Below, piece after piece: positions 1-9,987 of a stretch of DNA of 64,000 nucleotides. The DNA comes from Diorhabda sublineata (lineage: Eukaryota > Arthropoda > Insecta > Coleoptera > Chrysomelidae). Made by a program: the position numbers and the translations under genes. The stretch spans positions 21,284,794 to 21,348,793 of the forward strand of contig NC_079474.1 in assembly GCF_026230105.1 (NCBI RefSeq), written 5' to 3'. Position 1 is the first letter of the stretch; each line of letters opens with the position of its first letter. Under the pieces are notes generated by a model, which worked only from the letters and a program-made list of their open reading frames with translations, searched no databases and had not been told where the DNA came from.

Positions 1-1254
1 TCAAATCATCAATCATTTGAGCTGTGATAACTTATCTTCGTAGAAATTTTTTGCTTCCTTGCAACGCGTTTTCCACTTAAACTTAGATTTGGCTTCGTGT
101 TAATAGTTGCTAAATAACTTTTAGTTGCCATATATACCAACACGATTGGATTAAGATAATAATTTCAGAACATCGTTTGTATATCTATAATTAGGGTATA
201 CTTTTTCACTACAGCACAACAGCGGCTGTAGTAAAAAAGTATACTGTGGATTGTAGCAGATGTAGGACTTTTCTTTTGCAACTTGTTGTGACACAGAACA
301 TTTTTTGTCATTCATAATTTATTGAGTGATCGAGTAATATATCCTGTATTTAAATATAAGCATATGTCCCTTGGAAATATTTTCCCGTAATATCTTATTA
401 ATATAATCGCACCGACCACCACCACCATACATGAAATTTTCGTGTATTTATACGATTCTACGTACTTCTTCCCTATATTTGCCTCAGTCTTTGCTTTGGT
501 ACTTCTGCTTAGGCGAGGTGAAAATTGTAAATTGTATGCATTTGTCAGCATTGTTCACAACAATCGATTCAATTTTATTCACATTCCTTTTTCTACTTTG
601 TGAGTCAAACTGCCGCAGCTCTCCTTTATGGACTCTATTTTTCATGATAAAATATTGGATAAAATATGGGAGGAATTTTTAACAAGGTAACGTCTTGATT
701 TGGTGCCTTCAACGACAGACTACATATGACCAACGGTTTCTCATATATAACCACAATGATTAAATTAACATATTGAACTGCTCGTTTGACATCGGTAATG
801 AAATCACAACAAACGTATTTTCTAAACGTAGATAGCTCCAGCTATTCACCTTGATTAACGCACTGCTGCAAGAGGTCTGATTAAAATGATTCTGTTATCT
901 CTTCCTAAGAAAATAATGGATATCTGAATCATTGAATTCAATTTTGAGACTATTGAAGTGTTGTGCATATATAGGTGCATTCCAATAGCAACAGGAATTA
1001 ATAATTTTCAAGATTTTTCTAAGCCTTTTGAAAATCGGGATATCGATGATACTTGTGATTCGGTGGATTTTTTTTTTCAAACTCACATTTCAAAACAAGT
1101 ACGTAGTAATCAACAAGGAACATTTAGAAATGATCAAATCTGGGACATGCCTCAGGATGAAATAGTAAAAATGTTCAGTTTTAAGAAAAAATTTACATCA
1201 ATATTAAGCTGTAGAAGCAATTGAAATCAAAAGACCATATCATAAATAAACAGA
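1..1254. other. AT-rich intergenic stretch, no feature seen
   Basis: I see no coding region, RNA gene or clear repeat here. The short open frames are AT-rich, of low complexity and match nothing I recognise. Confidence 0.5.
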
Positions 1255-1401
1255 AATATCATCAAATGGTACACGGATGGCTCTAAAACAACAGGCAGAA
1301 CTGAAGTCCGAAGCCCGAGCAACATATCAAATGAAACACGAAATATTGATCTAAACTTTTCTGTGATATCAGTTACAGAACTGCATCGAAAAAGAGGGTA
1401 G
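1255..1401 (+). pseudogene. LINE RNase H domain scrap
   Basis: A 48-codon open stretch reads NIIKWYTDGSKTTG near its start. The YTDGSK motif carries the first catalytic aspartate of the RNase H domain found at the C-terminus of many insect non-LTR retrotransposon pol proteins. The following sequence, ending in SVISVTELH, fits weakly with the next segment, where the catalytic glutamate is expected. No RT or endonuclease sequence lies upstream, so this is an isolated fragment with a stop at its end. The motif is seen directly; the family call is inference from about 50 residues. Confidence 0.42.
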
Positions 1402-4400
1402 ATAGGGTTAAAACCAGTAACTGTGCATCTAGATTTCACATCTCAAATGATTATAATTTATCATATTCAATGGACACCAATGAAATTTGGAGACTGTAGT
1501 TCCAAAAACGGGAACCCGCCGTTTGGCTTCAAATTTTTAACACAAGATGATTGTACCTAAAATTTTTGGCATTTCGCAAGAACAAATATTTTTTCTCAAC
1601 CTAACCTAACGTAATCTAACCACGTATTTTCAGCTACTGATATTTTGTGCCCATATTTAGATTTTTTATGATGAAAAAACTCCAAAAAGTATAGTACGTT
1701 TATGAACTTATTTCCTAATGTTAATAAATCATAACTTTTGTTCTCCATTTCCCTTTACACATGAATATTGAACTAAAAATAGTTAATAGATATAATGAAT
1801 AAGTGGCTTTTGTTTTTTAGAATAACTAATTTTTTGTCATAAAAAGGACACAAATATGGGTAGGACAACAAGGGAAGTAATAGGGGGGCGATGTCATCAA
1901 TTGCAATATTAATCCATATACATATTTGTCATGAGTTCAAAACTATAAATACAATGATTAAAACATTTTTCTCACCTCCTTCCTTTGTGACGCCGAATAT
2001 CTGGTAAAAATTTGATACCAATCGTTTTTGGAACTCCAACTAATTTAAAAGGTAACTAAATCACCAAAAATCATCTAAAATGGTATTATGTACAGTATTT
2101 CGGTAAATCGGTCGAAAAGTTTCGTCAAAAATCGTATGAAATATTCATTCTAATCTAACTATCACTGTATATTAAATAATTTTGCATAAAAACATTAACG
2201 CTTTTGCTAGGATATCTGTCTTATCTACATGTAGGTACTGAAGCTGGTCCTCAATAACAGTAGATGAATTAGTTTGAAATGACTATAATTATTAGAACAT
2301 CTCTCTCGTCGAGATTATTGCATGTTCTTTTATCTTTTTTTGTTTTGATTAGTGATTGGTCTAAACCTATTAAAAATTAATCTATCAATATTTAAACTGA
2401 AATAAAATTTCAAAACATTTCAGCTATCAAGTATTCATGAAGGTTAGAAATTTTTTGCATCTTTCATCTGTGAGAATGGAGACGGAATCAATAAAGTACA
2501 CCTGTCACTAGGGCGGAAATTACGGTTCTGTTCTCTGAGCACTCCAAATTACTTAATTTGATTAGATGAATAGTAGGAATCAATTCCACCTAGAGAATCA
2601 ACTAGTGACTTTATTTTTAGTTGCCCTATTTCCTAGAAATTCTAAAACTTCCCATCTATATCTATCGAAAGAAGTAATTGAGGTTGAGGAAGTAACTGCA
2701 TCCATTAGAAACTTGTTGTGAAACATATTTAACTCTTTGCACATAAAAATTTGAAGAGAGAATGCTAAAATTCAATTTTTTATGTGAAAATACAATAGGA
2801 ATTGTATCTACTTTATACAGATGGAAATTGAAACATAAGTTATTTGAAAAGTTTAACCTTTATATAAAACAAATAAATGACTTTTCTTTCCACTGTCTTC
2901 ATTCCATACAAAGAATAATAAGTAATAATAAATGAGTATTACGTGCATATAAGTATCCATGCATAAGTTTTATACTATTTAGTATATCTAAGTTATGTGT
3001 ATTTCAACATTTTGTGATATTGAAATTAGTGACTCGAAAAAATATTTACATGAGTTTGAACTACTATAAAAATCCAAATATGGACAATTGCCGAAGTCTA
3101 AATATGGAATATATAAAAATTAGGTTTTTGTTTTTTTTTTTGTATTTCAAATGATAGGTACTTGCTAATATTTTTTACTGTTCCCAAGTGGCAGCAGCTG
3201 TTTCTATTCAACCTTGAATTTTTGCTTCAATTCCGTTTCCAAGTATTAAAGTCATGCCACACAGTTCGTATTATTTTTCTAAACGTTTTCATATATCCCT
3301 GTTGCCATTCTTCTGGTACGTCTTTTCTGTTTATTACTTTTTGGAACTGATTTTTTATATACGTAGTAGTTTTTCGGATCTGTATAGCACTAATTCAGAT
3401 ACGAGTTGGCTGGCACACTGTTTTCTTTTTTTGCAACATATATCTGTTTGTTGCATAGGATGAGTTGAAACTCTTTTTTAAATGTTCACCATATTGGACT
3501 TTATTTTTATGATAAAACTGTGAACCGTAATTTTTCGAATTTTGAAGTCTTTTTAAACTGCAATCTAAAGGCCAAAGAATCTCTTAATTTGCACTGATTT
3601 TTTCTTATAAATTTAGTGAGGTTGTAAGGTACTGGAAAGCTATTGAGTGAATTTTTAAGATAAAGATTTGAGCATCAAAAATTTTTCCTTTAGGCATTGC
3701 AATTTTAGGACAAAATGTTTTTTGTCAATTTCTATCTATAAATAGCTATTAAAAAAAACAAAAGCTGTAACAGGACATTATGATATATCTCAGAAATGGT
3801 ACGTACTGTACTGTACGCTTATGTAAAATTGAAAATAATCATAATCAAAATGTATATAACAGATATATTAATATTTTCAAACTTGGCGTCTAGGCCTTTA
3901 CAAAAGAGCAACATTTTTCTCGTCTTATCTCGCTTTTCTTGTACGAGACGAGGTTTTGAAAATATTATGAGTCATACTTAGAGATCATAAACAAAGTAAC
4001 CCGACATTACCGTTCTTGGTATCGTAAGATTTATTTCATGAAATGTTTGTGTGAAAAATTGGGAAAGGCTACATAGAAATAATATATGTTGCGGGATATG
4101 AAATCTGTTAAATTTTTTATTATAAATAGTGAGAAAGCTTTATTAAAGATTTTTAGTTCAGCTTTGAAGCTTCTTAGTATCTATTATTGCGTAATGAATA
4201 TAGTATTTAAAAATTCTTTATTATTCATTTTATATAATATCTATAAACATTATTTACGATGGATCAAAATAAAACGAGACAACTAGTAATGAGACGAGAA
4301 TAAATTTTTTGAGAATTGATGAGACCGAAATTTTTGGTACTTTCGCTCACTCTCTTCTTGTGTGAGGCCCTATTTGCTTGCTTCCTGTGAAAGAATCAAT

Positions 4401-4686
4401 GTTAGTTGTCGAATGTATAGGCTGTATTTAAAGCCAAAATCTGAGGTCTACCTGAAAATTAAAGTTCAATTCTATCAATATTTCAAAACAAATTTCATCA
4501 TCATGGATATTCCCTGGTATATCCATAAAAGAGATCTCGAACACTGGCTAGATCACAAAAATCTGCAAGGATCATATTAACCTCTTTAGCACAAGTAGAA
4601 GGAAGAGAAGGTTTTTTTGAATTTCATGTCTTAGAAGAGTTTTCTATTTTTCAATTTTCATTTACAAAGAACACAACAACATAGTA
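1402..4686. other. AT-rich intergenic stretch
   Basis: No gene is recognisable. It holds a short AACCTAACCTAAC run (1598-1610), poly-T and poly-A tracts, and a small inverted repeat of CTCGTCT and AGACGAG around 3918-3953. Nothing supports a functional call. Confidence 0.5.
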
Positions 4687-4753
4687 GGAGAGCTGACATA
4701 AATTTTTGGGTAGGTATTTGAGGCAAGCTGAAAACTTGGTCCATACATCTACC
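4687..4753 (+). repeat. Terminal inverted repeat, left copy
   Basis: This 67-bp stretch is preceded by TA and begins GGAGAGCTGAC. It matches, inverted, the sequence at 8042-8111. The best shared block contains GGGTAGGTATTT, CAAGCTGAAAACTTGGTCCA and short divergent linkers. It lies about 40 bp from the C-terminal end of the transposase relic, as expected for the end of an IS630/Tc1-type element. A related core (AGGCAAGCTGAAA) recurs near 31353. Confidence 0.7.
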
Positions 4754-4793
4754 ATTGAGCTACAGCTAAACGAATTATCACATAATCATTTTC

Positions 4794-5228
4794 TTATTCA
4801 TAGCGGTCTATCAATAAATGTTCAAAAATACCGCCATTGACTTCTAAACATTTTCTCCTTCGTCTACGAAGAGCGTTTGTTGCTCTCCCGATTGATTCAT
4901 TTCTTTCTTCTTTTTGATTCATTTTGAAACTTGCTGTTGAGTGGGGATTTTTGTCCGACCATACATGATAATTAAGAGTATTATTAATGCTATCACCGGT
5001 AAATGCAGCTTCATCCGTAAAGAGTATACTCGATACAACACGATGATTATTATTTATCCATCGACGAAACTCCATACGGTTAACGTAATCCTCTTGTTGT
5101 AGGTGCTGTACTCTCTGTGCGTCATAAGCCTTGTTCTTGGAGTGTGTTCATCACCCTTTTTTGTGGAGTGGCAATTCTCCGTGAGCTAGTAGTTGCATCT
5201 TGTTCTACTACATGCAGAATATATTTTA
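4794..5228 (-). pseudogene. IS630/Tc1-mariner superfamily transposase relic, internally deleted
   Basis: The reverse strand encodes an N-terminal helix-turn-helix-like segment (5140-5228, containing SSRRIATPQKRV), a frameshift near 5135, and the start of the DDE catalytic core (ILFTDEAAFTGD, first catalytic Asp). It then jumps directly to the C-terminal tail (RRRKCLEVNGGIFEHLL). The FEHL ending is characteristic of a transposase group very common in arthropod genomes. About 150-200 residues holding the second and third catalytic acids are missing, so the protein cannot be active. The same group is represented at 37870-38225 and in the MITE at 44803-45379. Cut-and-paste transposition is known for the superfamily; inactivity here is read from the deletion. 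Confidence 0.75.
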
Positions 5229-5551
5229 CTTCTAACAAATCTAGTAACATTTTGCAACAATAACAATTACATAAATTCGAAATTAAACGTTCAGTTACTG
5301 TTCACTGTACACTGACAGTACATCAAAACGTCAGAATTATCAAATGCCTTTGATCCTTGAACATGGCATACTTTAATAATGTTAAAATTCAAATATAAGT
5401 GGAAAGCTAGATGAACATTTTTAATTACTCCATAACTTGAAAAAAAAAGGAAAATCGGATAAGAACATATGAGTTTTTTTACATTATTTTCATGTGTATA
5501 ATACACTCCTAGAGTTTGGTGCGCTCCTCCTGACTCACTTCACTATTCAAA

Positions 5552-6049
5552 TTGACGTTGATAGAAATATTCCCGTATGAACCCATCAAAAAAACATTGA
5601 AAAATTGTGATCCTTCTATTTTACCTCCGTGTAAAGTTGAATTACATCTTTCAAGAACGCAATATATAAAGAGTATTTGGAGAAATGCACGTTTGCGATT
5701 TCCCAGCCCTTTCACACCGAAAAGGAACGTGAGGACACTCAATGCGGATACTCTAGATTTTCAATTGTTCGACGGAGACTATATGCCGCAATTAGTATTC
5801 GACGCTGTTGTTAATAAAATAAAGATAATAATGTTGGGAATATTACTGCGGGTGAATATGAGAATATTTTGTTAATAACTGCTGCATGCGAATTTTTTTG
5901 ACTAACTGAATGAGTAAATATATATTACTTCTCACGGATGATCCAGAGGTAGCCAAATCGAACACATATGAGTCCGAAGAAGATTCTGTTAGCTCTGATG
6001 AAAGAGAATCCATAGAAGATGAATCTCAATCTATTTCTGTCATGGAATA
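5552..6049 (+). pseudogene. Relic of a repeated insect protein of unknown function, acidic C-terminus
   Basis: The frame from 5552 contains ILPPCKVELHLSRTQYIKSI followed by WRNARLRFPSPFTP. This pattern (PPC, a basic helix, IW.NA, then a D/EG(D/E).(L/M)P segment) resembles the C-terminal half of uncharacterised proteins that occur in multiple copies in insect genomes. After a break near 5875, the sequence 5933-6049 encodes a Ser/Asp/Glu-rich tail (YESEEDSVSSDERESIEDES) ending in a stop that overlaps an AATAAA signal. I cannot name the element that carries it. Bases around 5548-5572 recur near 38627-38651, supporting a mobile or dispersed origin. Confidence 0.4.
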
Positions 6050-6252
6050 AATAAAATTTATATTTTTGTACTTATAATAATTCTTCAGTTTTATAATTAT
6101 TTTATATCTCAATAGATCAAGAGTTTATATTTATGTAATTCTTCAATACTTTAGTGTTTATTAATTTAAATATGAATAACTGTGAGTGACAAAAAAAGTA
6201 ATTTTTTGAGCCATGTAATGTATTCGAAATTTGATTCAACCGTTATATCACC

Positions 6253-6700
6253 GATATAATCACCTGTAATGTTTGCCACTTTATGGAAGTTAGCACTATA
6301 TCATCAGCATCTAACAAAGTGTTTCGCTGTAATTTTTTAAAAACTAATACCATAGGCATCATTCCCAAGGGCGGATATAGATTTAGCGATAACTAGTCTC
6401 GTATAGCCCTTCAATGGTTACTCTGGAAGAAAAATTGTAGAGGTATTGAAATTCATTATGCTGCTAAGGGTGAAGAGCGTGATGTTACTGGAGTAAAAGT
6501 CGAGGGGTTATTTGAAAATCAAGTATTTGCATTTCAAGAATCCTAATATCAGGACTGCCCTTTACATAGGTACAGAGTCTGTTTTACTTGATATTTCCGA
6601 AAGGTCGGGAGTAATTAAATGTGAAATAGTTCCTAAAAACCAGAATCTGTATCATCCTGTTTTGTTGAATATATTTCTGTGGAGCTATAATAGAAATTGA
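6253..6700 (+). pseudogene. Polinton/Maverick-type DNA polymerase B relic
   Basis: The first part (6253-6546) reads in one frame through a region typical of the protein-primed family B polymerase of Polintons: SASNKVFR, NFLKTNTIGIIPKGGYRFSD, then ALQWLLWKK, IEIHYAAKGEERDVTG and VKVEG....VFAF. An in-frame stop falls between RFSDN and SRIAL, and another just before the expected cysteine/histidine-rich segment. The second part (6600-6700, shifted frame) contains GVIKCEIVPKNQNLYHPVLL, which resembles a downstream block of the same polymerase; roughly 100 residues between the two are missing. No exonuclease or YxDTDS palm motif is present. In a live element this enzyme would copy the transposon by protein priming. 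The match is from memory of the family, not a search. Confidence 0.62.
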
Positions 6701-7317
6701 GAATTTTCAAATAATGTTTTCGGTTCCTTCACTCCAAGATATGGAAAAAATTGCAAAAAATTGCAAAAATATCAATTATCTTATACAATTTGCAGATCGA
6801 AATTTATCACCACACACCCTTATTTATAAGGTAATGTTAACATATAGCGAACACAGGATAAACTTGTAACTGTTCCAGAAGAGACATTAACAATCATATT
6901 TATTGTTTGGAAAATATACCGAATAATTTACTTAATTGTGTAATCCCTGAATTAAATTGGAATACTCTGTATAAATTGAAAAGATGTTATGTTTGCTTCC
7001 ATTAATATTATGTAAAAAATTTAAATTTAATGCTATGTAAACGTTGTTTTCGCCAACTCCAATCAATTTTATACAAAAATAATGTAAATTTCAAACTAGA
7101 TACTATTAGAAATAATTATCATAGCGTTTATGCTACCAAAAATTCGAAAACATCATACGCGAGTGGCCGTTAATTTTATTCTTTTACCCACACGTTACAT
7201 AAGGGTATATTCACCTTGTAGTTTGGTAAGTAGCATATTTTTTTACTCAGCTAGCTGGAATAAGAAAAAATTAAATTTTTTCACACAAAATCTTGCGGCT
7301 GTTTCGAGATTTTCATA

Positions 7318-7590
7318 TTTATTATAAATTCATAGGGCTTTTACGTTGTAACAGAATTTTGATGTCAATTTCAAGTAAATCCATTGAGGTTTCAAGTTTG
7401 TGAGGGAAAATTTTGGCATAACGTGCATGATGCTTGAGTATCAAAATTTATCATAAATTCATGAGATTGTCACGTTTTTAACAAATATTCTATCTCAATT
7501 TCAAGTGAATCTATTGAGCTTTTACATTTGTGAGATTATTTTGGCGTAATGTACAGAGTGCTTAGAATTTATTGAGTGTTTTTACGCTTT
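7318..7590. repeat. Diverged tandem repeat, about 129-bp period
   Basis: Two complete units start near 7318 and 7447 and share ATAAATTCAT, TCACGTT/TTACGTT, TCAATTTCAAGT, CATTGAG/TATTGAG, TTGTGAG and TTTTGGC(A/G)TAA at matching spacing. A partial third unit (TTTATTGAGTGTTTTTACGCTTTAACAG) follows to about 7595. Divergence of roughly a quarter suggests an old duplication. Confidence 0.65.
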
Positions 7591-7927
7591 AACAGATTAG
7601 TCACGTGACTTTTTTCTGGAAACCAAACAATAATGCCTTTTTGAGATCGATATTTTCGACACCTGTATATGCCTTTTAATGTCCTTTTGACATTGATAGT
7701 ATTTTTAGATATACCCCAATGTTCAAACGGTCACGTGACTCGAACCTTATATATTGGACCATATCGTATATCTTATATATCTATGTGCCCTGTATGATAT
7801 ACTAATAAAAACCTTCCTCTAAAATAGATAAACGAAACAAATTCTCATGGAACGATAATAATAACATTCAACAACCAACTAAGTAAATTAATAATTATTA
7901 TAATTTTTCAATATCACTTGGATAAAA

Positions 7928-7970
7928 ATATATATATATATTATTTATTTATTTATTTATAAATAAAATT
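7928..7970. repeat. TA / ATTT microsatellite
   Basis: A short run of TA dinucleotides passes into ATTT tetranucleotides. It lies just inside the right inverted repeat. Confidence 0.8.
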
Positions 7971-8041
7971 TTCAAATTTTAGAGGCTCATTTAGCCCCAC
8001 TACTCACCAGCCAGGTGTGCAATTCTAAGTTTGGCTATTAA

Positions 8042-8111
8042 AGGAGAGATATGGACCAAGTTTTCAGCTTGTCTAAAATACCTACCCGAAAATTGGTGCC
8101 AACTCTCGGAC
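8042..8111 (-). repeat. Terminal inverted repeat, right copy
   Basis: Its reverse complement matches 4687-4753, with CAAGCTGAAAACTTGGTCCA identical and GGGTAGGTATTT conserved. It is followed by TA at 8112-8113. Read with the left copy, it could bound a 3.4-kb IS630/Tc1-type unit; alternatively it is an independent solo end of the same family. Confidence 0.68.
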
Positions 8112-8113
8112 TA

Positions 8114-9472
8114 ACAGCTGTTTAGGCACTAAATTGCACCAATTGTTGTTCAAAATAACTTTGTCAGTACTTTGTTAGCATTTTTTATAGTTTTACATAT
8201 TTTGAGAATGTATTATGGAGAGAAAATATTTTGAAATGTTACGAATTTATTTCTTTAATTTTTTGTTCCTTATCAATGACAAGATTATGAGAAGTAGCCA
8301 AGTTATAAGAAAAAACTTCTTAAGGAAATAATTTAAATATCTCAATGAATCCTTCAATGCTGGCTATAGACTGATTATTCATATATAAATTTATAATAAC
8401 ATATATAATAACCTGGAGCTAGATTAATCCAAACTCAATCATTATTTGTGTATTCCACTCCTCAATATTTGCCGAACTGATATTAACAACTTCACTTTTC
8501 ATAAAGTAGGCGCATTTACCTCTATTTACTGTATTCGAAATGGCTCTGAGTATGGTTCTCTCCTGATTTCTATAGGATTGTAATTTTTGAAAAGTTGCAA
8601 TGTATGAGTTTTAAGAATTTTTGGTATTGACAACGAGCCAATTTAAGAAATTAAACTCATGCGGTGATTGACGGACCAGGAACGTGATAAGTTCGACATT
8701 TTCTACATACAAATAAAATAGTGATGAGATTTATAGCGAAGGTCCATCTGATTTTCAAACCAGTTATAAATATCTGGAACCTCTGGTTAACGAAACAAGA
8801 ATTAACATTGAAAATTACTTAGATAATACTCAGATTTGAAATTAAGAGAAAAATAATAATTTGGATATATTTCAGAGAATATAGTTCGAGAATATTCAGA
8901 TGAAGTTTTTTTCGAATATTCCAGATTATCTAGGAATGTTGCAATACAGCCATAGGTTTGAAATCTGTTCTCATTTTTATAACTGGAAGGTATGGCAATA
9001 TTTATTCTTCAGACAAATTAAGTGACTGTTGCCTTTTTTATTTTCATATTTTTTGTCTAGTTTTTTCCTAGTGCAGTATAGATATTATAGTTAATAAAAA
9101 ATAATATTTAAGTACTTTTATACCTATTGTATGTGGGTCGCCAAACTGCCAGCTTTCACGATGTGGCTGATGTTACAATTATTTTTATCAATAGAATTAC
9201 TTTTGGAGTATTTTGTCAGCAGAAATAATGAAATTGCTATTGGAAAATTAAAGAATAGTTAGTAAAGAAGAGTATAGAAATTATGACTCTTCTCGAATGA
9301 GTGTCATATCAAAATATATCATCCTGAAAATGATCCTGATTACTATATTAATCGAAAAGGATTCCATTTAGTTCGGGTAATGTCAGTTTGTATAACTTTT
9401 ACTGATGTTTCCTTCTCTACATGTCCACATGTTTTGGTCACATGCACAAAATAAATCTTTCTTTCAAAAACT
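8114..9472. other. AT-rich intergenic stretch, no feature seen
   Basis: No coding region longer than chance or recognisable relic was found. Confidence 0.5.
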
Positions 9473-9585
9473 ATAAAAAAAACTAATTTTAAAACAGAAG
9501 AGACATAAAATAGAGACTTTTCTTCCTTAGACCTCTTGAGTCTTTATCAAAATATATTATAAATATACATAAACAACAGTGAGCT
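9473..9585 (+). repeat. Dispersed repeat, copy 1 (AATTTTAAAACAGAAGAGAC family)
   Basis: The core TAATTTTAAAACAGAAGAGA followed by CATAAAAT recurs on the plus strand at 46442-46470 (one mismatch) and on the minus strand at 38436-38476. After the core this copy continues with GACCTCTTGAGTCTTTATCA and AAATATATTATAAATATA; part of that (AGTCTTTAT.AAAATA) is also seen near 38521. Two of the three copies lie close to the GGAAACACCA repeat described at 46213. The parent element is not established; a Penelope-like element is a possibility because of the neighbours at 45.5-46.5 kb. Confidence 0.5.
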
Positions 9586-9917
9586 GCTGATAGATGAAAA
9601 ATAAAAGTTTATATTCAAGATGCAGATATTTGTTATAGGAAGGAAGATTATTGATATAATTATATGGGTGTTTCGAGTTTCTCCTTTGGGTAATAGTTTT
9701 AAGGAAAAATGTAGAGTATTTATTTTTAAGCGATAGTGTATATTCCTTACAACGTAATTTACTAACTTCGTATAAGAATATTACAATGCTATGTTGTCTA
9801 AAAGGAGATATGTCATTTTATATTTTTTTGGACTTGTTGAACAAAAAAAATTCCGGCAATTGTACTACATTAAAGGACAAAATATACATGTTAAGTTTAT
9901 TATGAATGAAATAATAG

Positions 9918-9920
<3 letters not shown>

Positions 9921-9984
<64 letters not shown>
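9921..9984. repeat. TA dinucleotide microsatellite
   Basis: About 32 uninterrupted TA units. An open frame running through it (IYIYIY) is an artefact of the repeat. Confidence 0.95.

Positions 9985-9987
<3 letters not shown>

Noticed and set aside
1598..1610. AACCTAACCTAAC, and a longer CCTAACCTAACC run near 44543, resembling the insect telomere repeat TTAGG.
   Set aside because: Only two or three units each; such short runs are frequent in insect intergenic DNA and do not mark a telomere.
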